Positions 25,355 to 34,900 of a stretch of DNA of 64,000 bases are shown piece by piece; position 1 is the first letter of the stretch, and every line of letters starts with the position of its first letter. Source of the stretch: Leptolyngbya sp. FACHB-8 (lineage in GTDB: Bacteria; Cyanobacteriota; Cyanobacteriia; Elainellales; Elainellaceae); NCBI RefSeq assembly GCF_014695575.1, contig NZ_JACJOO010000078.1:1-64000 (forward strand), in the 5' to 3' direction. The notes below the pieces were generated by a model. It did not search any database, was not told the origin of the DNA, and saw only the letters and a program-made list of their open reading frames with translations. The translations under genes and the position numbers were made by a program.

Positions 25355-25630
25355 CTATTTTGCCTTCGTAAGCGGCAATTTGTTTCCATCAACCTCGACG
25401 GTGTCCTCGGATGAAAGAAAGTGCACGACGACCTTCGCTGTGACGGTGTGCTGGACGCCATCATGCTCAAGGCTGCCCTCAAGAGTGATATCGTGCGGAA
25501 GGATGCGCGACTTGCTAGCCACTTCTTTCCCATCTATCAATAACTTGAGAGTCTTGTTCCAGTTGTTACGCACTAGTTCGATGCTGTGCCCTTCATATGT
25601 ACCAATATAGTGATCTCCTGTGATAGCCAT
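25355..25630 (-). CDS. Small hypothetical beta-rich protein (91 aa)
   Basis: ATG 25630 is preceded by an AGGA-containing leader. The 91 residues alternate polar and hydrophobic positions (GDHYIGTYEGHSIELVRNNW, later LKLLIDGKEVA and HTVTAKVVVHFL), suggesting a small all-beta fold. No signal peptide, membrane segment or Cys pairs are present. I do not recognise a named family. It stands alone, with an AT-rich gap on each side. Confidence 0.6.
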   Translation of the reverse strand: MAITGDHYIGTYEGHSIELVRNNWNKTLKLLIDGKEVASKSRILPHDITLEGSLEHDGVQHTVTAKVVVHFLSSEDTVEVDGNKLPLTKAK

Positions 25631-25814
25631 AAATGCGTCATCCTGCCTGCAAGTGGCTTACCTACAAAATGTTATAGAGTTTACGTGTTGAAGCTGCCAG
25701 ATCTGAGTATCTCAAATCGTGACTTTTCTGTAATTCTTCATTATTGCAATTCTTCTCTTTTTATCTTTTTTGAGATAAATTGAATTAGCTCCTGCAATTT
25801 TGGGTACCCAGGTT

Positions 25815-26657
25815 TTAGTAGGCCTGAGCAACTCTAATCGCCGCTTGCCAGCCCTCAGCGTCCTCCACCACCCAGGCAGCAGCGTCCGTTCCCTCGGGGG
25901 TCTGAAACCGCACGTAGAGGAGTTTACGTCCCAGAATCCGTTTCCCTAAATGGGCATTGACTAGGCGCACCTGCATGATCTGCGGCAGCGGAATACTAAT
26001 ATTACCCCGTGGAGCAAATTGACTGAACCACAGTTCCTCCGGAGTCAGAACCAGTACGCCGTTGCCGCGAATTTGTCCCCGACCCCGGGATTCTAAGCCA
26101 AAGAAATTCGCCGTCATTTCTGATCGCAGGATTTGTTGTGTGGGAAAGCGGGCTTGCATGCGTTCCCGTCCTGTGGTCTCCAGTTGCCGCGAGAGTAGGG
26201 TGAAAAACAGTGCTAGCAAACCTCCAACACCGATAATGATTCCAACTGTAATCAATAGTTCCAGCGTTGAATCGTTCATAGGATCATGCCATTCTCTAAC
26301 GTCAAAGTTAACGTGCTCCGCTGTTGCTAGGTCTCTATGACTCGGCTGATTCAGCGGCTGCTTGGCAATCTGGCAGCGGCGAAACGCGTAAGATGGATCA
26401 ACCGTGCCAGCAGCACAGGCAATGCTGAGATAGAAGCAATCGTCACTGCAGGCTAGATCCTGAGAGCAAAAATGTTCCTGGGTAATCACGACTTCTACTG
26501 GAGTACAGGAAACTTCCACAATTGCTCGATCAATCATTATCTCGCGCTGTAGTTGTGGAAGCATTTGGTATCTAACGGGCAACGGTATGAGTGATGTGAT
26601 GTTTTGGAGCTGAGAAGGAGTAACGTTTGTCGTTTTGCTAAGAATGAGAGTGTTCAT
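25815..26657 (-). CDS. PH-like membrane-anchored protein, fused to a PPIase-like N-terminal fragment
   Basis: The C-terminal 155 residues, from an internal ATG at 26279, look like a complete protein: a membrane helix (LLITVGIIIGVGGLLALFF), then a PH-like region (GNGVLVLTPEELWFSQFAPR, later LLYVRFQTPEG). The frame continues upstream without a stop to 26657. That part begins like the N-terminus of cyanobacterial PpiC-type peptidyl-prolyl isomerases (RYQMLPQLQREIMIDRAI, then CTPVEV) before turning Cys-rich and unfamiliar. Either a 280-residue fusion is made, or translation really starts at 26279 and the upstream part is a gene fragment. I lean to the latter. Confidence 0.6.
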   Translation of the reverse strand: MNTLILSKTTNVTPSQLQNITSLIPLPVRYQMLPQLQREIMIDRAIVEVSCTPVEVVITQEHFCSQDLACSDDCFYLSIACAAGTVDPSYAFRRCQIAKQPLNQPSHRDLATAEHVNFDVREWHDPMNDSTLELLITVGIIIGVGGLLALFFTLLSRQLETTGRERMQARFPTQQILRSEMTANFFGLESRGRGQIRGNGVLVLTPEELWFSQFAPRGNISIPLPQIMQVRLVNAHLGKRILGRKLLYVRFQTPEGTDAAAWVVEDAEGWQAAIRVAQAY

Positions 26658-26744
26658 GGGAGCGAGTAAGGTATTTGTCATTCGTTGTTAGCTATTAGTG
26701 ATTAATAATCAGTGGTTAGTAGACTACTAACAATTAACAACCCC

Positions 26745-27971
26745 TCAGGCCGCTTGAAAAACGTTAGCTGTATTACTCAACCATTGCAGATGTTGGGGCA
26801 AGAGTTGGGCTAAGTTGTAATGGTGCAAAATTGTTTGTCTTGCTTGCTCCCGTACATCGATGAATTGAGCCCGATGATCCAGCACCTCATCGACGCGGTC
26901 AGCGATCGCAGTGGGTGAAAAGAAATCAACCAATAATCCATTGCTGCCGTCTATAATCACTTCTCTAACAGGCTCGGTATTAGAACCAATGACTAAACAT
27001 CCTGTTGCCATTGCTTCCAACATGGACCAGGACAACACAAACGGACGGGTGAGATAAATATGAGCAGACGAAGCTTGTAATACTTGAAGGTACTGATTGT
27101 AGGGAAGAGAGCCCGTGAAATGAAGACGATCGCGATCTAGAACCAGGCTATCCAACATCAACTGCTTATAGGTTTTACCGTCTGGCAACGCCTTACCGTA
27201 AACCACCCGATCATCTCCGACGACCACCACATGGCAGTTGGGTCGACGTGCCTGAATTAATGCCACTGCTTCCATAAATTGGGGAAAGCCCCGGTAAGGC
27301 TCCATGCCACGTGTGGAGTAGGTCACCACTTCATCAACGGTTGAAAGATCAAGGCCAATCGTAGGTAGCCTAAGCTTTGCACCTGCTTTGGGCCGAAAGA
27401 ATGCGGTATCGACGCCATCATGACGCACCGTAATTTTGCTGTGAAATTCTGTTGGGAACTGCTGCCGTTGCCAGGACGTTGGCGATAGGCCGTAATCGCA
27501 ACTGTAGAGATCCATCAGAATCGGCGCGTTTTTCATCCGAATTCGAGCTTCGGCATCGGCATCCAGTGGATCGGCGGGATCAAAATCTGCATCGCTACCA
27601 TGAGCATGATAGAACCATTCAAAATAGCAACAGAGTTTGCTTTGCGGAAACAGATCTTTAATAAAGAGTCCCGGTCCCCAACCGGAATGGGCATACACAA
27701 CATCAGGGATGAAGCCTGCTGCTTTTAATTGTTGTAAACTTCGATAAGCTGCCTGTCCCTGTAGTACTGCACTTTCCAGCGATCGTACATAATGATGAGT
27801 CTGCGGATGCACAGGACGCGATTCTTGGTAAATGACTTTATGAACACCCGGAATTCTTCCTTCATGACGGCTCGTTGCAAAGACAACTTGATTGCGTGGA
27901 TCTTTGCCTAAAACAGTTGCTAGATGGCGAAACTGGGCAGGGAAATTGGAGTGCAAGAATAAGATACGCAT
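26745..27971 (-). CDS. Glycosyltransferase, GT4-type (408 aa)
   Basis: A GT-B-fold enzyme of the GT4 family. The N-terminal motif MRILFLHSNFPAQFRHLA and AHSGWGPGLF belong to the acceptor domain; the C-terminal domain has TRGMEPYRGFPQFMEA and the donor-binding SWSMLEAMATGC...EPVREVI stretch (Glu-x7-Glu type). It transfers a sugar from a nucleotide-sugar donor to an unknown acceptor, probably a cell-surface polysaccharide or glycolipid. The start at 27971 has GGAAAG upstream. No other glycan genes are nearby, so its pathway is open. Confidence 0.9.
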   Translation of the reverse strand: MRILFLHSNFPAQFRHLATVLGKDPRNQVVFATSRHEGRIPGVHKVIYQESRPVHPQTHHYVRSLESAVLQGQAAYRSLQQLKAAGFIPDVVYAHSGWGPGLFIKDLFPQSKLCCYFEWFYHAHGSDADFDPADPLDADAEARIRMKNAPILMDLYSCDYGLSPTSWQRQQFPTEFHSKITVRHDGVDTAFFRPKAGAKLRLPTIGLDLSTVDEVVTYSTRGMEPYRGFPQFMEAVALIQARRPNCHVVVVGDDRVVYGKALPDGKTYKQLMLDSLVLDRDRLHFTGSLPYNQYLQVLQASSAHIYLTRPFVLSWSMLEAMATGCLVIGSNTEPVREVIIDGSNGLLVDFFSPTAIADRVDEVLDHRAQFIDVREQARQTILHHYNLAQLLPQHLQWLSNTANVFQAA

Positions 27972-28037
27972 CAGAGCTTTCCGTTTTACTAGGGTTGTGG
28001 GGTGTCAAGGATCGAACCTAGAATCAGGCAGAGGAGT

Positions 28038-28070
28038 CAACCACAAGAGCGATAATGTCGCCCTTGTGGT
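28038..28070. repeat. Hairpin between lipoprotein and glycosyltransferase genes
   Basis: ACCACAAGAGCG near 28040 pairs with CGCCCTTGTGGT near 28058 around a short loop, with one mismatch. It lies just beyond the lipoprotein stop on the leftward strand but lacks a T-run, so it is not a standard terminator. Confidence 0.45.
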
Positions 28071-28128
28071 CAATTGCGGTGTCAGGGGTTGCAGAGCCTA
28101 GCCATATTTAGCCCTGCGGGTGTAAACG

Positions 28129-28578
28129 CTAGAGCGAACTACCGGAACAGTAGCTATTGAATTCGCTGACGAGAGCTGTTTCCTGGCTCTGACCTGCCTG
28201 AATGGTATTCAGTGCTTGTTTCATTGCTGGCAGGTCTTTTTTCTCGATTGCGGCCGCCTCATCACGCAGTCCTTGATCAGCAGATTTATAAAGTTCCACA
28301 AAACGAGTTTGGAATCCTTGCAGTTTCTCGTCACTCAACGTTATCGCTTGCATATCGTTACTCAGTTGATCAAGCTGACCAGCCATATCCATCAAGAGGC
28401 TGGGATCTGAACTGGATTCCGCTTTTTGGCCAAACTCTTGACCAAGTGTGGCAGCTTGATTAGCAACAGCGGTCATTTTATTGCACTGTGCAACTTTAGT
28501 CTCGCTACAGCTAACGAAGGATACGCTCAGACCAAGCGTAAGCGAGATTACGCTGATGCGTTGTAATGTTAGATTCAT
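28129..28578 (-). CDS. Putative lipoprotein (149 aa)
   Basis: A ribosome-binding site (TGGAGA) precedes ATG 28578. The N-terminal signal sequence (ISVISLTLGLSVSFVSC) ends in a lipobox-like FVSC, so Cys24 is the likely lipidated residue. The mature part is helical and charged (MDMAGQLDQLSNDMQAITL; LRDEAAAIEKKDLPAMKQAL) and ends in a Cys-containing tail. Small lipoproteins of this pattern are widespread in cyanobacteria with no known function. Confidence 0.7.
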   Translation of the reverse strand: MNLTLQRISVISLTLGLSVSFVSCSETKVAQCNKMTAVANQAATLGQEFGQKAESSSDPSLLMDMAGQLDQLSNDMQAITLSDEKLQGFQTRFVELYKSADQGLRDEAAAIEKKDLPAMKQALNTIQAGQSQETALVSEFNSYCSGSSL

Positions 28579-28787
28579 GATTGTCTCCAGTGATTTGATA
28601 GAATTAAACGCTCAATAGCAAATATTTCGTAACTGAAGTCTGTGTTTCCTTGGAGAATTGACAGAAGGAACTGTGGAAAAGAAACGCGATCGCACTTCAG
28701 TAGGGAGGATCTAAGGAGCGATCGCAGCACTTGAAAAAGTACTCAAGTTAACACGATAAAAATCAATTCAACAGACTTGCCCACAGC

Positions 28788-29666
28788 TCAATACCAGAGA
28801 GTGTCTTGGCTCATGATGTAACCACTGCCGGAAACATCTTGCAGAACAGCAATCAGGTCACCATTCAGGTAGATCCCGGTGTCTAGGGCAGATGTTCCAA
28901 CGCCATAATTCGCAACTCCCCCGGTGTACAAGTTGCTTCCTCTCATGACCAGCTTATCTCCCTCGTAGTTCTTGAAGTCAGCGATCAGCGCATAACTATC
29001 ACCTAGATAGTTGTATCCATAGAATTCAGATCCTAAGTAGAACTGATCAGCTCCACTACCACCCACCAGGGTGTCAAACTGACCGATGCCACCATCACCG
29101 TAATCGAAACCCACAAGCATATCGTTGCCAGCTCCGCCAAGGAGGAAGTCGCTGCCACCTCCAGCGTAAAGAACATCGTCATCGTCCCCTCCATCAAGGT
29201 AATCGTTACCAGCTTCACTCAAGAGAACATCACGGCCAAATTCGCCATAGAGAATGTCGTGATCATCGCCGCCGAAAAGGGTATCGTGACCGAAGGAGCC
29301 ATACAAGAAATCGCTTCCATACTCGCCGTAGAGGATGTCGTTGCCAGCATAGCCGTCAAGGGTGTCGTTGCCAGTCCACCCATACAAGGTATCGTCCCCA
29401 TAACCACCGAAAATGGAATCGTTGCCACCCCATCCATAGAAGAAATCGTTGCCGTCTCCTCCATTCAGATAATCGTTGCCGTCTCCCCCATCTAGCCCGT
29501 CGTTGCCATCGCCGCCAAAGAGGGTGTCGTTACCATAGCCGCCTTCAAGATAGTCGTGGCCAGAGTAACCAATTAAGGAATCGTTACCATCACCTCCATA
29601 AAGGGAGTCATTGCTATTTGTTCCATAGAGGGTATCGTCGTAGTATGTACCGTACTTCTTGGCCAT
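28788..29666 (-). CDS. RTX-type calcium-binding repeat protein (292 aa)
   Basis: ATG 29666 follows GAAGGAAAAAG. Residues ~8-195 consist of nonapeptide-like Ca-binding repeats (GGDGNDSL, GGYGNDTLFG, GGDGNDYLNG and variants), about 20 units, many with Tyr or Phe inserted. The C-terminal ~95 residues (from DTLVGGSGADQFYLG) form the usual capping region of secreted RTX proteins. No Sec signal is present, so export by a type I system is expected from family knowledge. There is no enzymatic domain. The strongly repetitive DNA may be unstable in length. Confidence 0.85.
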   Translation of the reverse strand: MAKKYGTYYDDTLYGTNSNDSLYGGDGNDSLIGYSGHDYLEGGYGNDTLFGGDGNDGLDGGDGNDYLNGGDGNDFFYGWGGNDSIFGGYGDDTLYGWTGNDTLDGYAGNDILYGEYGSDFLYGSFGHDTLFGGDDHDILYGEFGRDVLLSEAGNDYLDGGDDDDVLYAGGGSDFLLGGAGNDMLVGFDYGDGGIGQFDTLVGGSGADQFYLGSEFYGYNYLGDSYALIADFKNYEGDKLVMRGSNLYTGGVANYGVGTSALDTGIYLNGDLIAVLQDVSGSGYIMSQDTLWY

Positions 29667-30075
29667 TGAACTTTTTCCTTCTCAGTAAGTAGTTGAGGTT
29701 TATAGGGTTTAGATGGATGGTTTTGGTTTGCAACCCGGAGAAGACTTCTGAGCTGCAATGAACCGTGAATGTATCGATCGAGGTTATGGAAACACCTTGA
29801 ATTTGTAGCCGTAACGTATCTCTCTCATGCAACAATGCGTTAATAGGCAAAGCGTTACCAGACAAGCGTCTGGTTTCTTGATCGGTTTAATGAGGCGATC
29901 GCCATTGGCAAACTAACTTGTTGTCAACGGCTTCTCAGTGGGCGGATAACTCTGTCTTACTGGGTTCACTTCCGATATGTGCAACGGATTGTGCTGCTGA
30001 AGAATCTATTGCAATGACATGAGGTGTTGCGGAATAAATTTTGGAAATCATGGTGCTTCTCTTTGTGAAGAGTGA
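29667..30075. other. Intergenic between the RTX gene and the acyl-CoA dehydrogenase-like gene
   Basis: About 410 bases, upstream of the leftward RTX gene and presumably holding its promoter. I see no coding sequence, hairpin or RNA gene that I can support. Confidence 0.4.
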
Positions 30076-31218
30076 CTAAGCGTGATCAACCGTCCAGTTC
30101 AGAGCGAGTTGTCCGCTCAGACGACGTTGTTCTCCATCTCGCAAGGGATGATAGCGCGCACCCTGGGCATCCCGGAACAGTTGTTCAATGCCCTTGGAGC
30201 GGTAGAAGGCAGTGCCGCCTGTTGCTTCCATGGCCAGGTCTACCACGTTTAGGACAGCACGAGCGACCAAGGCTCGACCCGTCATAATCTGGTTTGTGGT
30301 TTCCAATCCGGGTTGGCTAGAGGCAGCAACTGCGATGATGTGATTGAGTGCTAGATGAGCTGCGGTGAGTTCGTTTTCTAAACCACCAACCAAATAGGTA
30401 AGATGACTATCCTGTGGGCGCTTTTTAACCTGCTCAAGGGTGCGATCGCGAGCTGCTTGAGCAACGCCAACATACACCGAGTAAACCAACGGAAAGGCAA
30501 TCATCGAGATGGTATGAAACAATGGATGCCATTTCCCTTGCGGACGCTTACCGGCAATGCTGGCATCCGCAACAAATACATTGGAGAGGATAATGTCATG
30601 AGAACCGGTACTGCGCATTCCTAGCGCTCTCCAGGTTGACTCGATCGCCACTCCTGATGCAGACATGGGAACGGCAAAATGTAAGACGGTTGCGCCTGCA
30701 TCTGGATCATCGTAAATCGCGCTGGTCATCAGCAAATCGCCAACTGGTGCGCCACTGGCAAACACCTTGCGGGCATTAATCACAAAACCACCTTCTACCC
30801 GTTCAGCCTGCCCTGAACCTTCCAGCCAATCCGAACCCCCACTACTGAGGATAATGATGTTCTCGTTGGCAACGCGTCTGAGTAAACCTTCGACAGGGGC
30901 GTTTTGATGTTCCCATCGCCAGGCAGCCGTTGCTACTTGATGAGTGTGCATGGCAAACGCGAGTGCCGTTGAACCGCAGTGTTGACCCAGGTTATACAGG
31001 ACTTCGCAAAGCTCAGAATGGTTTAATCCAGCACCACCGAATGCTTGTGGCACACCCAGCGACACAAATCCATGTGCTTTTAAGTCAGCATAATTCTCAA
31101 AGACGAAGCGATCGCTCTCATCCATGTGTTGGGATCGTTCAGCAAACTGCATCCCTAACTGTTGAACCAGTTCCAACCAATGAGTTTTAGAGGATGAATC
31201 GTGATAAGTAATAAGCAT
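30076..31218 (-). CDS. Acyl-CoA dehydrogenase-family flavoprotein (380 aa)
   Basis: Full-length acyl-CoA dehydrogenase fold: an N-terminal helical domain (FGGAGLNHSELCEVLYNLG), a central FAD-binding beta domain (SSGGSDWLEGSGQAERVEGG, TWRALGMRSTGSHDI) and a C-terminal helical domain (AMEATGGTAFYRSKGIEQLF). The usual catalytic Glu region is not obvious. The overall pattern resembles SfnB/DszC-type flavin enzymes of organosulfur metabolism as much as true fatty-acid oxidation enzymes (inference). ssuB/ssuC at the window's right end are 32 kb away and offer only weak support. CGGAGA precedes ATG 31218. Confidence 0.85.
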   Translation of the reverse strand: MLITYHDSSSKTHWLELVQQLGMQFAERSQHMDESDRFVFENYADLKAHGFVSLGVPQAFGGAGLNHSELCEVLYNLGQHCGSTALAFAMHTHQVATAAWRWEHQNAPVEGLLRRVANENIIILSSGGSDWLEGSGQAERVEGGFVINARKVFASGAPVGDLLMTSAIYDDPDAGATVLHFAVPMSASGVAIESTWRALGMRSTGSHDIILSNVFVADASIAGKRPQGKWHPLFHTISMIAFPLVYSVYVGVAQAARDRTLEQVKKRPQDSHLTYLVGGLENELTAAHLALNHIIAVAASSQPGLETTNQIMTGRALVARAVLNVVDLAMEATGGTAFYRSKGIEQLFRDAQGARYHPLRDGEQRRLSGQLALNWTVDHA

Positions 31219-31928
31219 TACAGTTCTCCGGAAGAAATGGGTTATTTTGGGCAGTTCATGGCAAATCAGCAGAGCCCATGCCTACGGTTCGTTGCCCCGT
31301 TGGCAAATAGGATTTTCCAAACTTGAAAAAGCTTTTTTTGAGACTTAAGCCTGTAATGTTTGGAGGCTTTAAAACACTTGAATGATAAATTGTAGAAATA
31401 CTCTCCTAAGAGCAGAAACTCTTTTTGCAATTCATCCATTTCATAGTTTTATTGATGCCTTGTTGTGTTTTTTGAACTCTATGTTTATGACTATAATTTG
31501 TGATTTTATATATGTCGTTACAGAAAAGGTCTGGAGTTAGCATTAACAAAAGCTCCTCTATCTCTTGCTTGGCTAAGATTTCTTCGCAAATTACTGATTC
31601 TTCACCCGATCGCACAGCCCTCCTCACCCATCTGGGGGATACTCTCAAGAGGCTGAAAATCACCTAAAATCACCCAAAGCTATACTCTGACAGTGGTCGT
31701 TAAAAGTGTGAGAAAAAACCTCTAAAAAAACTGAAGTTCTGGAAAGTTCAGTTATTGGTCGCCTCATGTTGATAAAGCAGTTGGATGTCAAAATATTCAT
31801 AAATTGCCAATAGATAGAAGTTCATAATTTTGCGTCAGAAAAAACGTTATAGAAAGATTGCGGAGGTAAAACAACCTGATAGAATTTGGTACATTTCTAG
31901 TTGAGCCAACGTATAACTAGGTACACGA
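31219..31928. other. Intergenic, 710 bases between divergent genes
   Basis: Separates the leftward flavoprotein gene from the rightward STAND gene and must contain both promoters. AT-rich; I found no convincing coding frame, hairpin element or known operator. Confidence 0.45.
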
Positions 31929-31931
31929 TTG

Positions 31932-34900
31932 ATGAACGTGGAGAAGGGATTTGAAGTCGCCAATGCGATCGTCGTGGCAAAAACTAGGCGACGGCTTAGT
32001 CCTGTTGAAATTGCAATCTTAAGTGGCTCATGGCAAGGGCAAACCTATGAAGAAATTGCCAGGAGTACTAACTACGCTGCCAGTTACTTGAAACGATATG
32101 CAGGACCGAAACTCTGGCAACTACTTTCTGATGTACTCGGTGAAGAGGTCAGCAAGACTAACTTCCGAGCTTCGCTAGAACATTACTGGCGGCAAGGTAA
32201 CCAAGAAGTTGGAGAAGTCGCTAGAGAACTAGAGAACCAACAAGCTAGAACACAAGAAGCTGGAAAACAGGTTAGTGAAGATAGGGTAGATTTTTTCACG
32301 ACTGTTCCCTGTGTTGATTGGGGTGAAGCGCCGGATGTTTCCCACTTCTATGGGCGCACCTCAGAACTGGACACCCTGAAACAGCGGATTTTGCAAGACC
32401 GTTGCCGCTTAGTGAACATTTTGGGCATGGGTGGTATTGGCAAAAGTGCCTTGTCGGTCAAGTTTGCTGAGGAAATTCAGGATCAGTTTACCCATGTAAT
32501 TTGGCGATCGCTCCGCAACGCCCCACCCCTTGAGACCTTACTGGGTGATTTGGTACCGTTCTTATCGAATCAACAGGAAACCAAACTGGGATTGAGCCAA
32601 CTACTCAACTGCCTGAGGCACTCTCGTTGCTTAATCATTCTCGATAATTTAGAAACGATATTGGATGCCAGGCAAGTTGGACAATTCCGCAGTGGGTTTG
32701 AAGCCTACGGGGAATTAGTGAAGGCTGTTGCAGAAGCGAGACATCAAAGTTGCCTGGTGTTAACGAGCCGTGAGAAACCTGCAGAGATTGTCATCCTGGA
32801 GGGGGAGCAATCAGCAGTGCGATCGATGAAACTTGACGGTTCCCCAGAGGCAGCACAGTTCATTATTCAAGCCAAGCAATTAATCGGCACAGCCGCACAG
32901 AAACACTTATTAGCTGAGCATTATAGTAACAGCCCATTGGCGCTGAAAATTGTTGCGACCTCAATTCAAGAATTGTTCGATAGCCATATTGAAGATTTCC
33001 TGCAAGAGGATACGCTGGTTTTTAACGGAATTCGACGGTTGCTGGATCAGCAGTTCAGTCGCCTGTCTGCTCTAGAGCAAAGCATTATGTATTGGTTAGC
33101 CATTCATCGAGAGTGGACTGGAATCGCCGAATTACAAACCGATATTGTTCCGGTTATCCGCAAAGATCAATTACTGGAAAGTTTAGAATCTTTGAGATTT
33201 CGGTGTTTGATCGAACAACAGGGATCGTGCTTTACCCAGCAGCCTGTGGTGATGGAATACGTGACTGAGAAGCTCCTGACCATTGCACAACATGAAATTG
33301 AGCAGCAAACATTGCAGATCTTAAAAACTCACGCGTTACTCAAAGCGGAGGCGGTAGACTACATTCGTGAAAGCCAGAGACAATTAATCTTAGAACCGTT
33401 GATGGGCCGGCTGATGACACAGTTGGGTAATGGTGATGCGATCGAGTATCATCTCCGGCAACTGATCCGTCAATGTCAGCAAGCATCCGTGCAGCGTCCC
33501 CAAGGGGAGATCGCTCCACCAGACGATTATGTAGCAGGTAATCTGTTGAACCTCCTCAGTCATCTGAAAGCGGATTTAACCGGAGCCGATCTGTCAGGTT
33601 TGACACTACGGCAGGCGGATTTAACCGATACGCCGCTGCATCAGGTGAATCTGTCGAATACCCACTTAAGTCACACCCGGTTTGCCGAATCTATCACTGA
33701 CATTTTAGGCGTAGCGGTCAGCTCTGATGGTACTTTGGTGGCGATGACAGGCTTGAATGGGATGGTGTTTCTCTACGATCTCAGAACTGGGCAGTGGGTG
33801 AATTCTTGGTCAGCCCATCAAGGCTGGACGTTGATGGTTGTCTTTACAGCAGATGGCAAAACCTTCTTTACGGGAAGCCATGACCAACGGATCGCGCAAT
33901 GGGATGTAGCAACTGGGCAATGCCTCCATCAATGGCAGACAGATAGCCCAGTTTGGCGTTTGGCACTCAGTGCAGATGGACAATGGCTCGCTAGTGGTCA
34001 CGAGGATCAGACTGCTCGGCTTTGGCACCTTCAGACGAAGCAACAACTCAAGGTGCTCAATCATCCAGGGTCGGTCCGAGGTTTAGCATTTCATCCCCAA
34101 ACCCATCATCTGGCAACAGGTGGTAGCGATCACACAATCGCACTGTGGGATTGTGCAACCGGAGAATGTTTAGTGACCTTTGTCGGACATAAAAACATAA
34201 TCTGGGACGTAAGTTTCAGCTCTAGAGGTAATTATCTAGCCAGTGCAAGTTCGGATGGGTCTGTGAAACTCTGGAATAGCAAAACTGGAGAATGCCTGCA
34301 CACACTGCAAGCCGACTTTGAACCGAGCAATCGCACTCAGATCCAACAAGTCAATCGAGTGCGGTTTAGCCCCGACGATCGCCTCCTTGCTTGTGCTTGC
34401 CATGACTCGACGGTGCGTCTGTGGGATGTCGCGAGTGGGAAGTTGCTCCGCACGCTGCAAGGGCATCGAGCTGGGATTTGGTCACTGGCGTTTAGTCCGC
34501 AGGGAGACACCTTAATTAGCGGCGGTGAGTCCGCACAGGTAAAAATTTGGCAGGTGGAATCGGGGCGCTGTATGAGAACGTTGCAGGGCGAGCCATCGGG
34601 TCACCATACCATTGCCTTAAATCCGATCGGCACTTTACTGGTAAGCGGTGGTGATGATGCGCAACTCCGGCTTTGGTCAGTCGCAACTGGAACATGCTTG
34701 CGGTCATTTGCAGGCCATGGAATGAAGATTATGACGAGTGCGGTTCATCCTGAGGCGGAGCGCATTGTCACGGGTGGTTTGGAGGGGTTAGTCAAACTGT
34801 GGGATTTTCAGGGGCATTGTTTACACACCTTCAAAGCCCATGAGAGCTGGATTTTTGGGGTGATCTTTCATCCCACCCAACCCCTGGTTGCCAGTTGTGG

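Noticed and set aside
27992-28050. A GGTTCGATCC-like T-arm sequence on the leftward strand, suggesting a tRNA
   Set aside because: The flanking bases do not form the T-stem, and no anticodon arm or acceptor stem can be folded around it.
29219-29495. Open frames on both strands through the RTX gene
   Set aside because: They are shadows of the repetitive glycine/aspartate codons of the RTX protein and lack their own start sites.
28788-29660. The regularly spaced repeats as a CRISPR array
   Set aside because: The periodicity is 27 bases of coding sequence for RTX nonapeptides, with no distinct spacers.
31406-31663. An 85-codon leftward frame upstream of the STAND gene
   Set aside because: The sequence (RWVRRAVRSGEES..., later KTMKWMNCKKSFCS) looks random, has no start signal and sits in an AT-rich promoter region.
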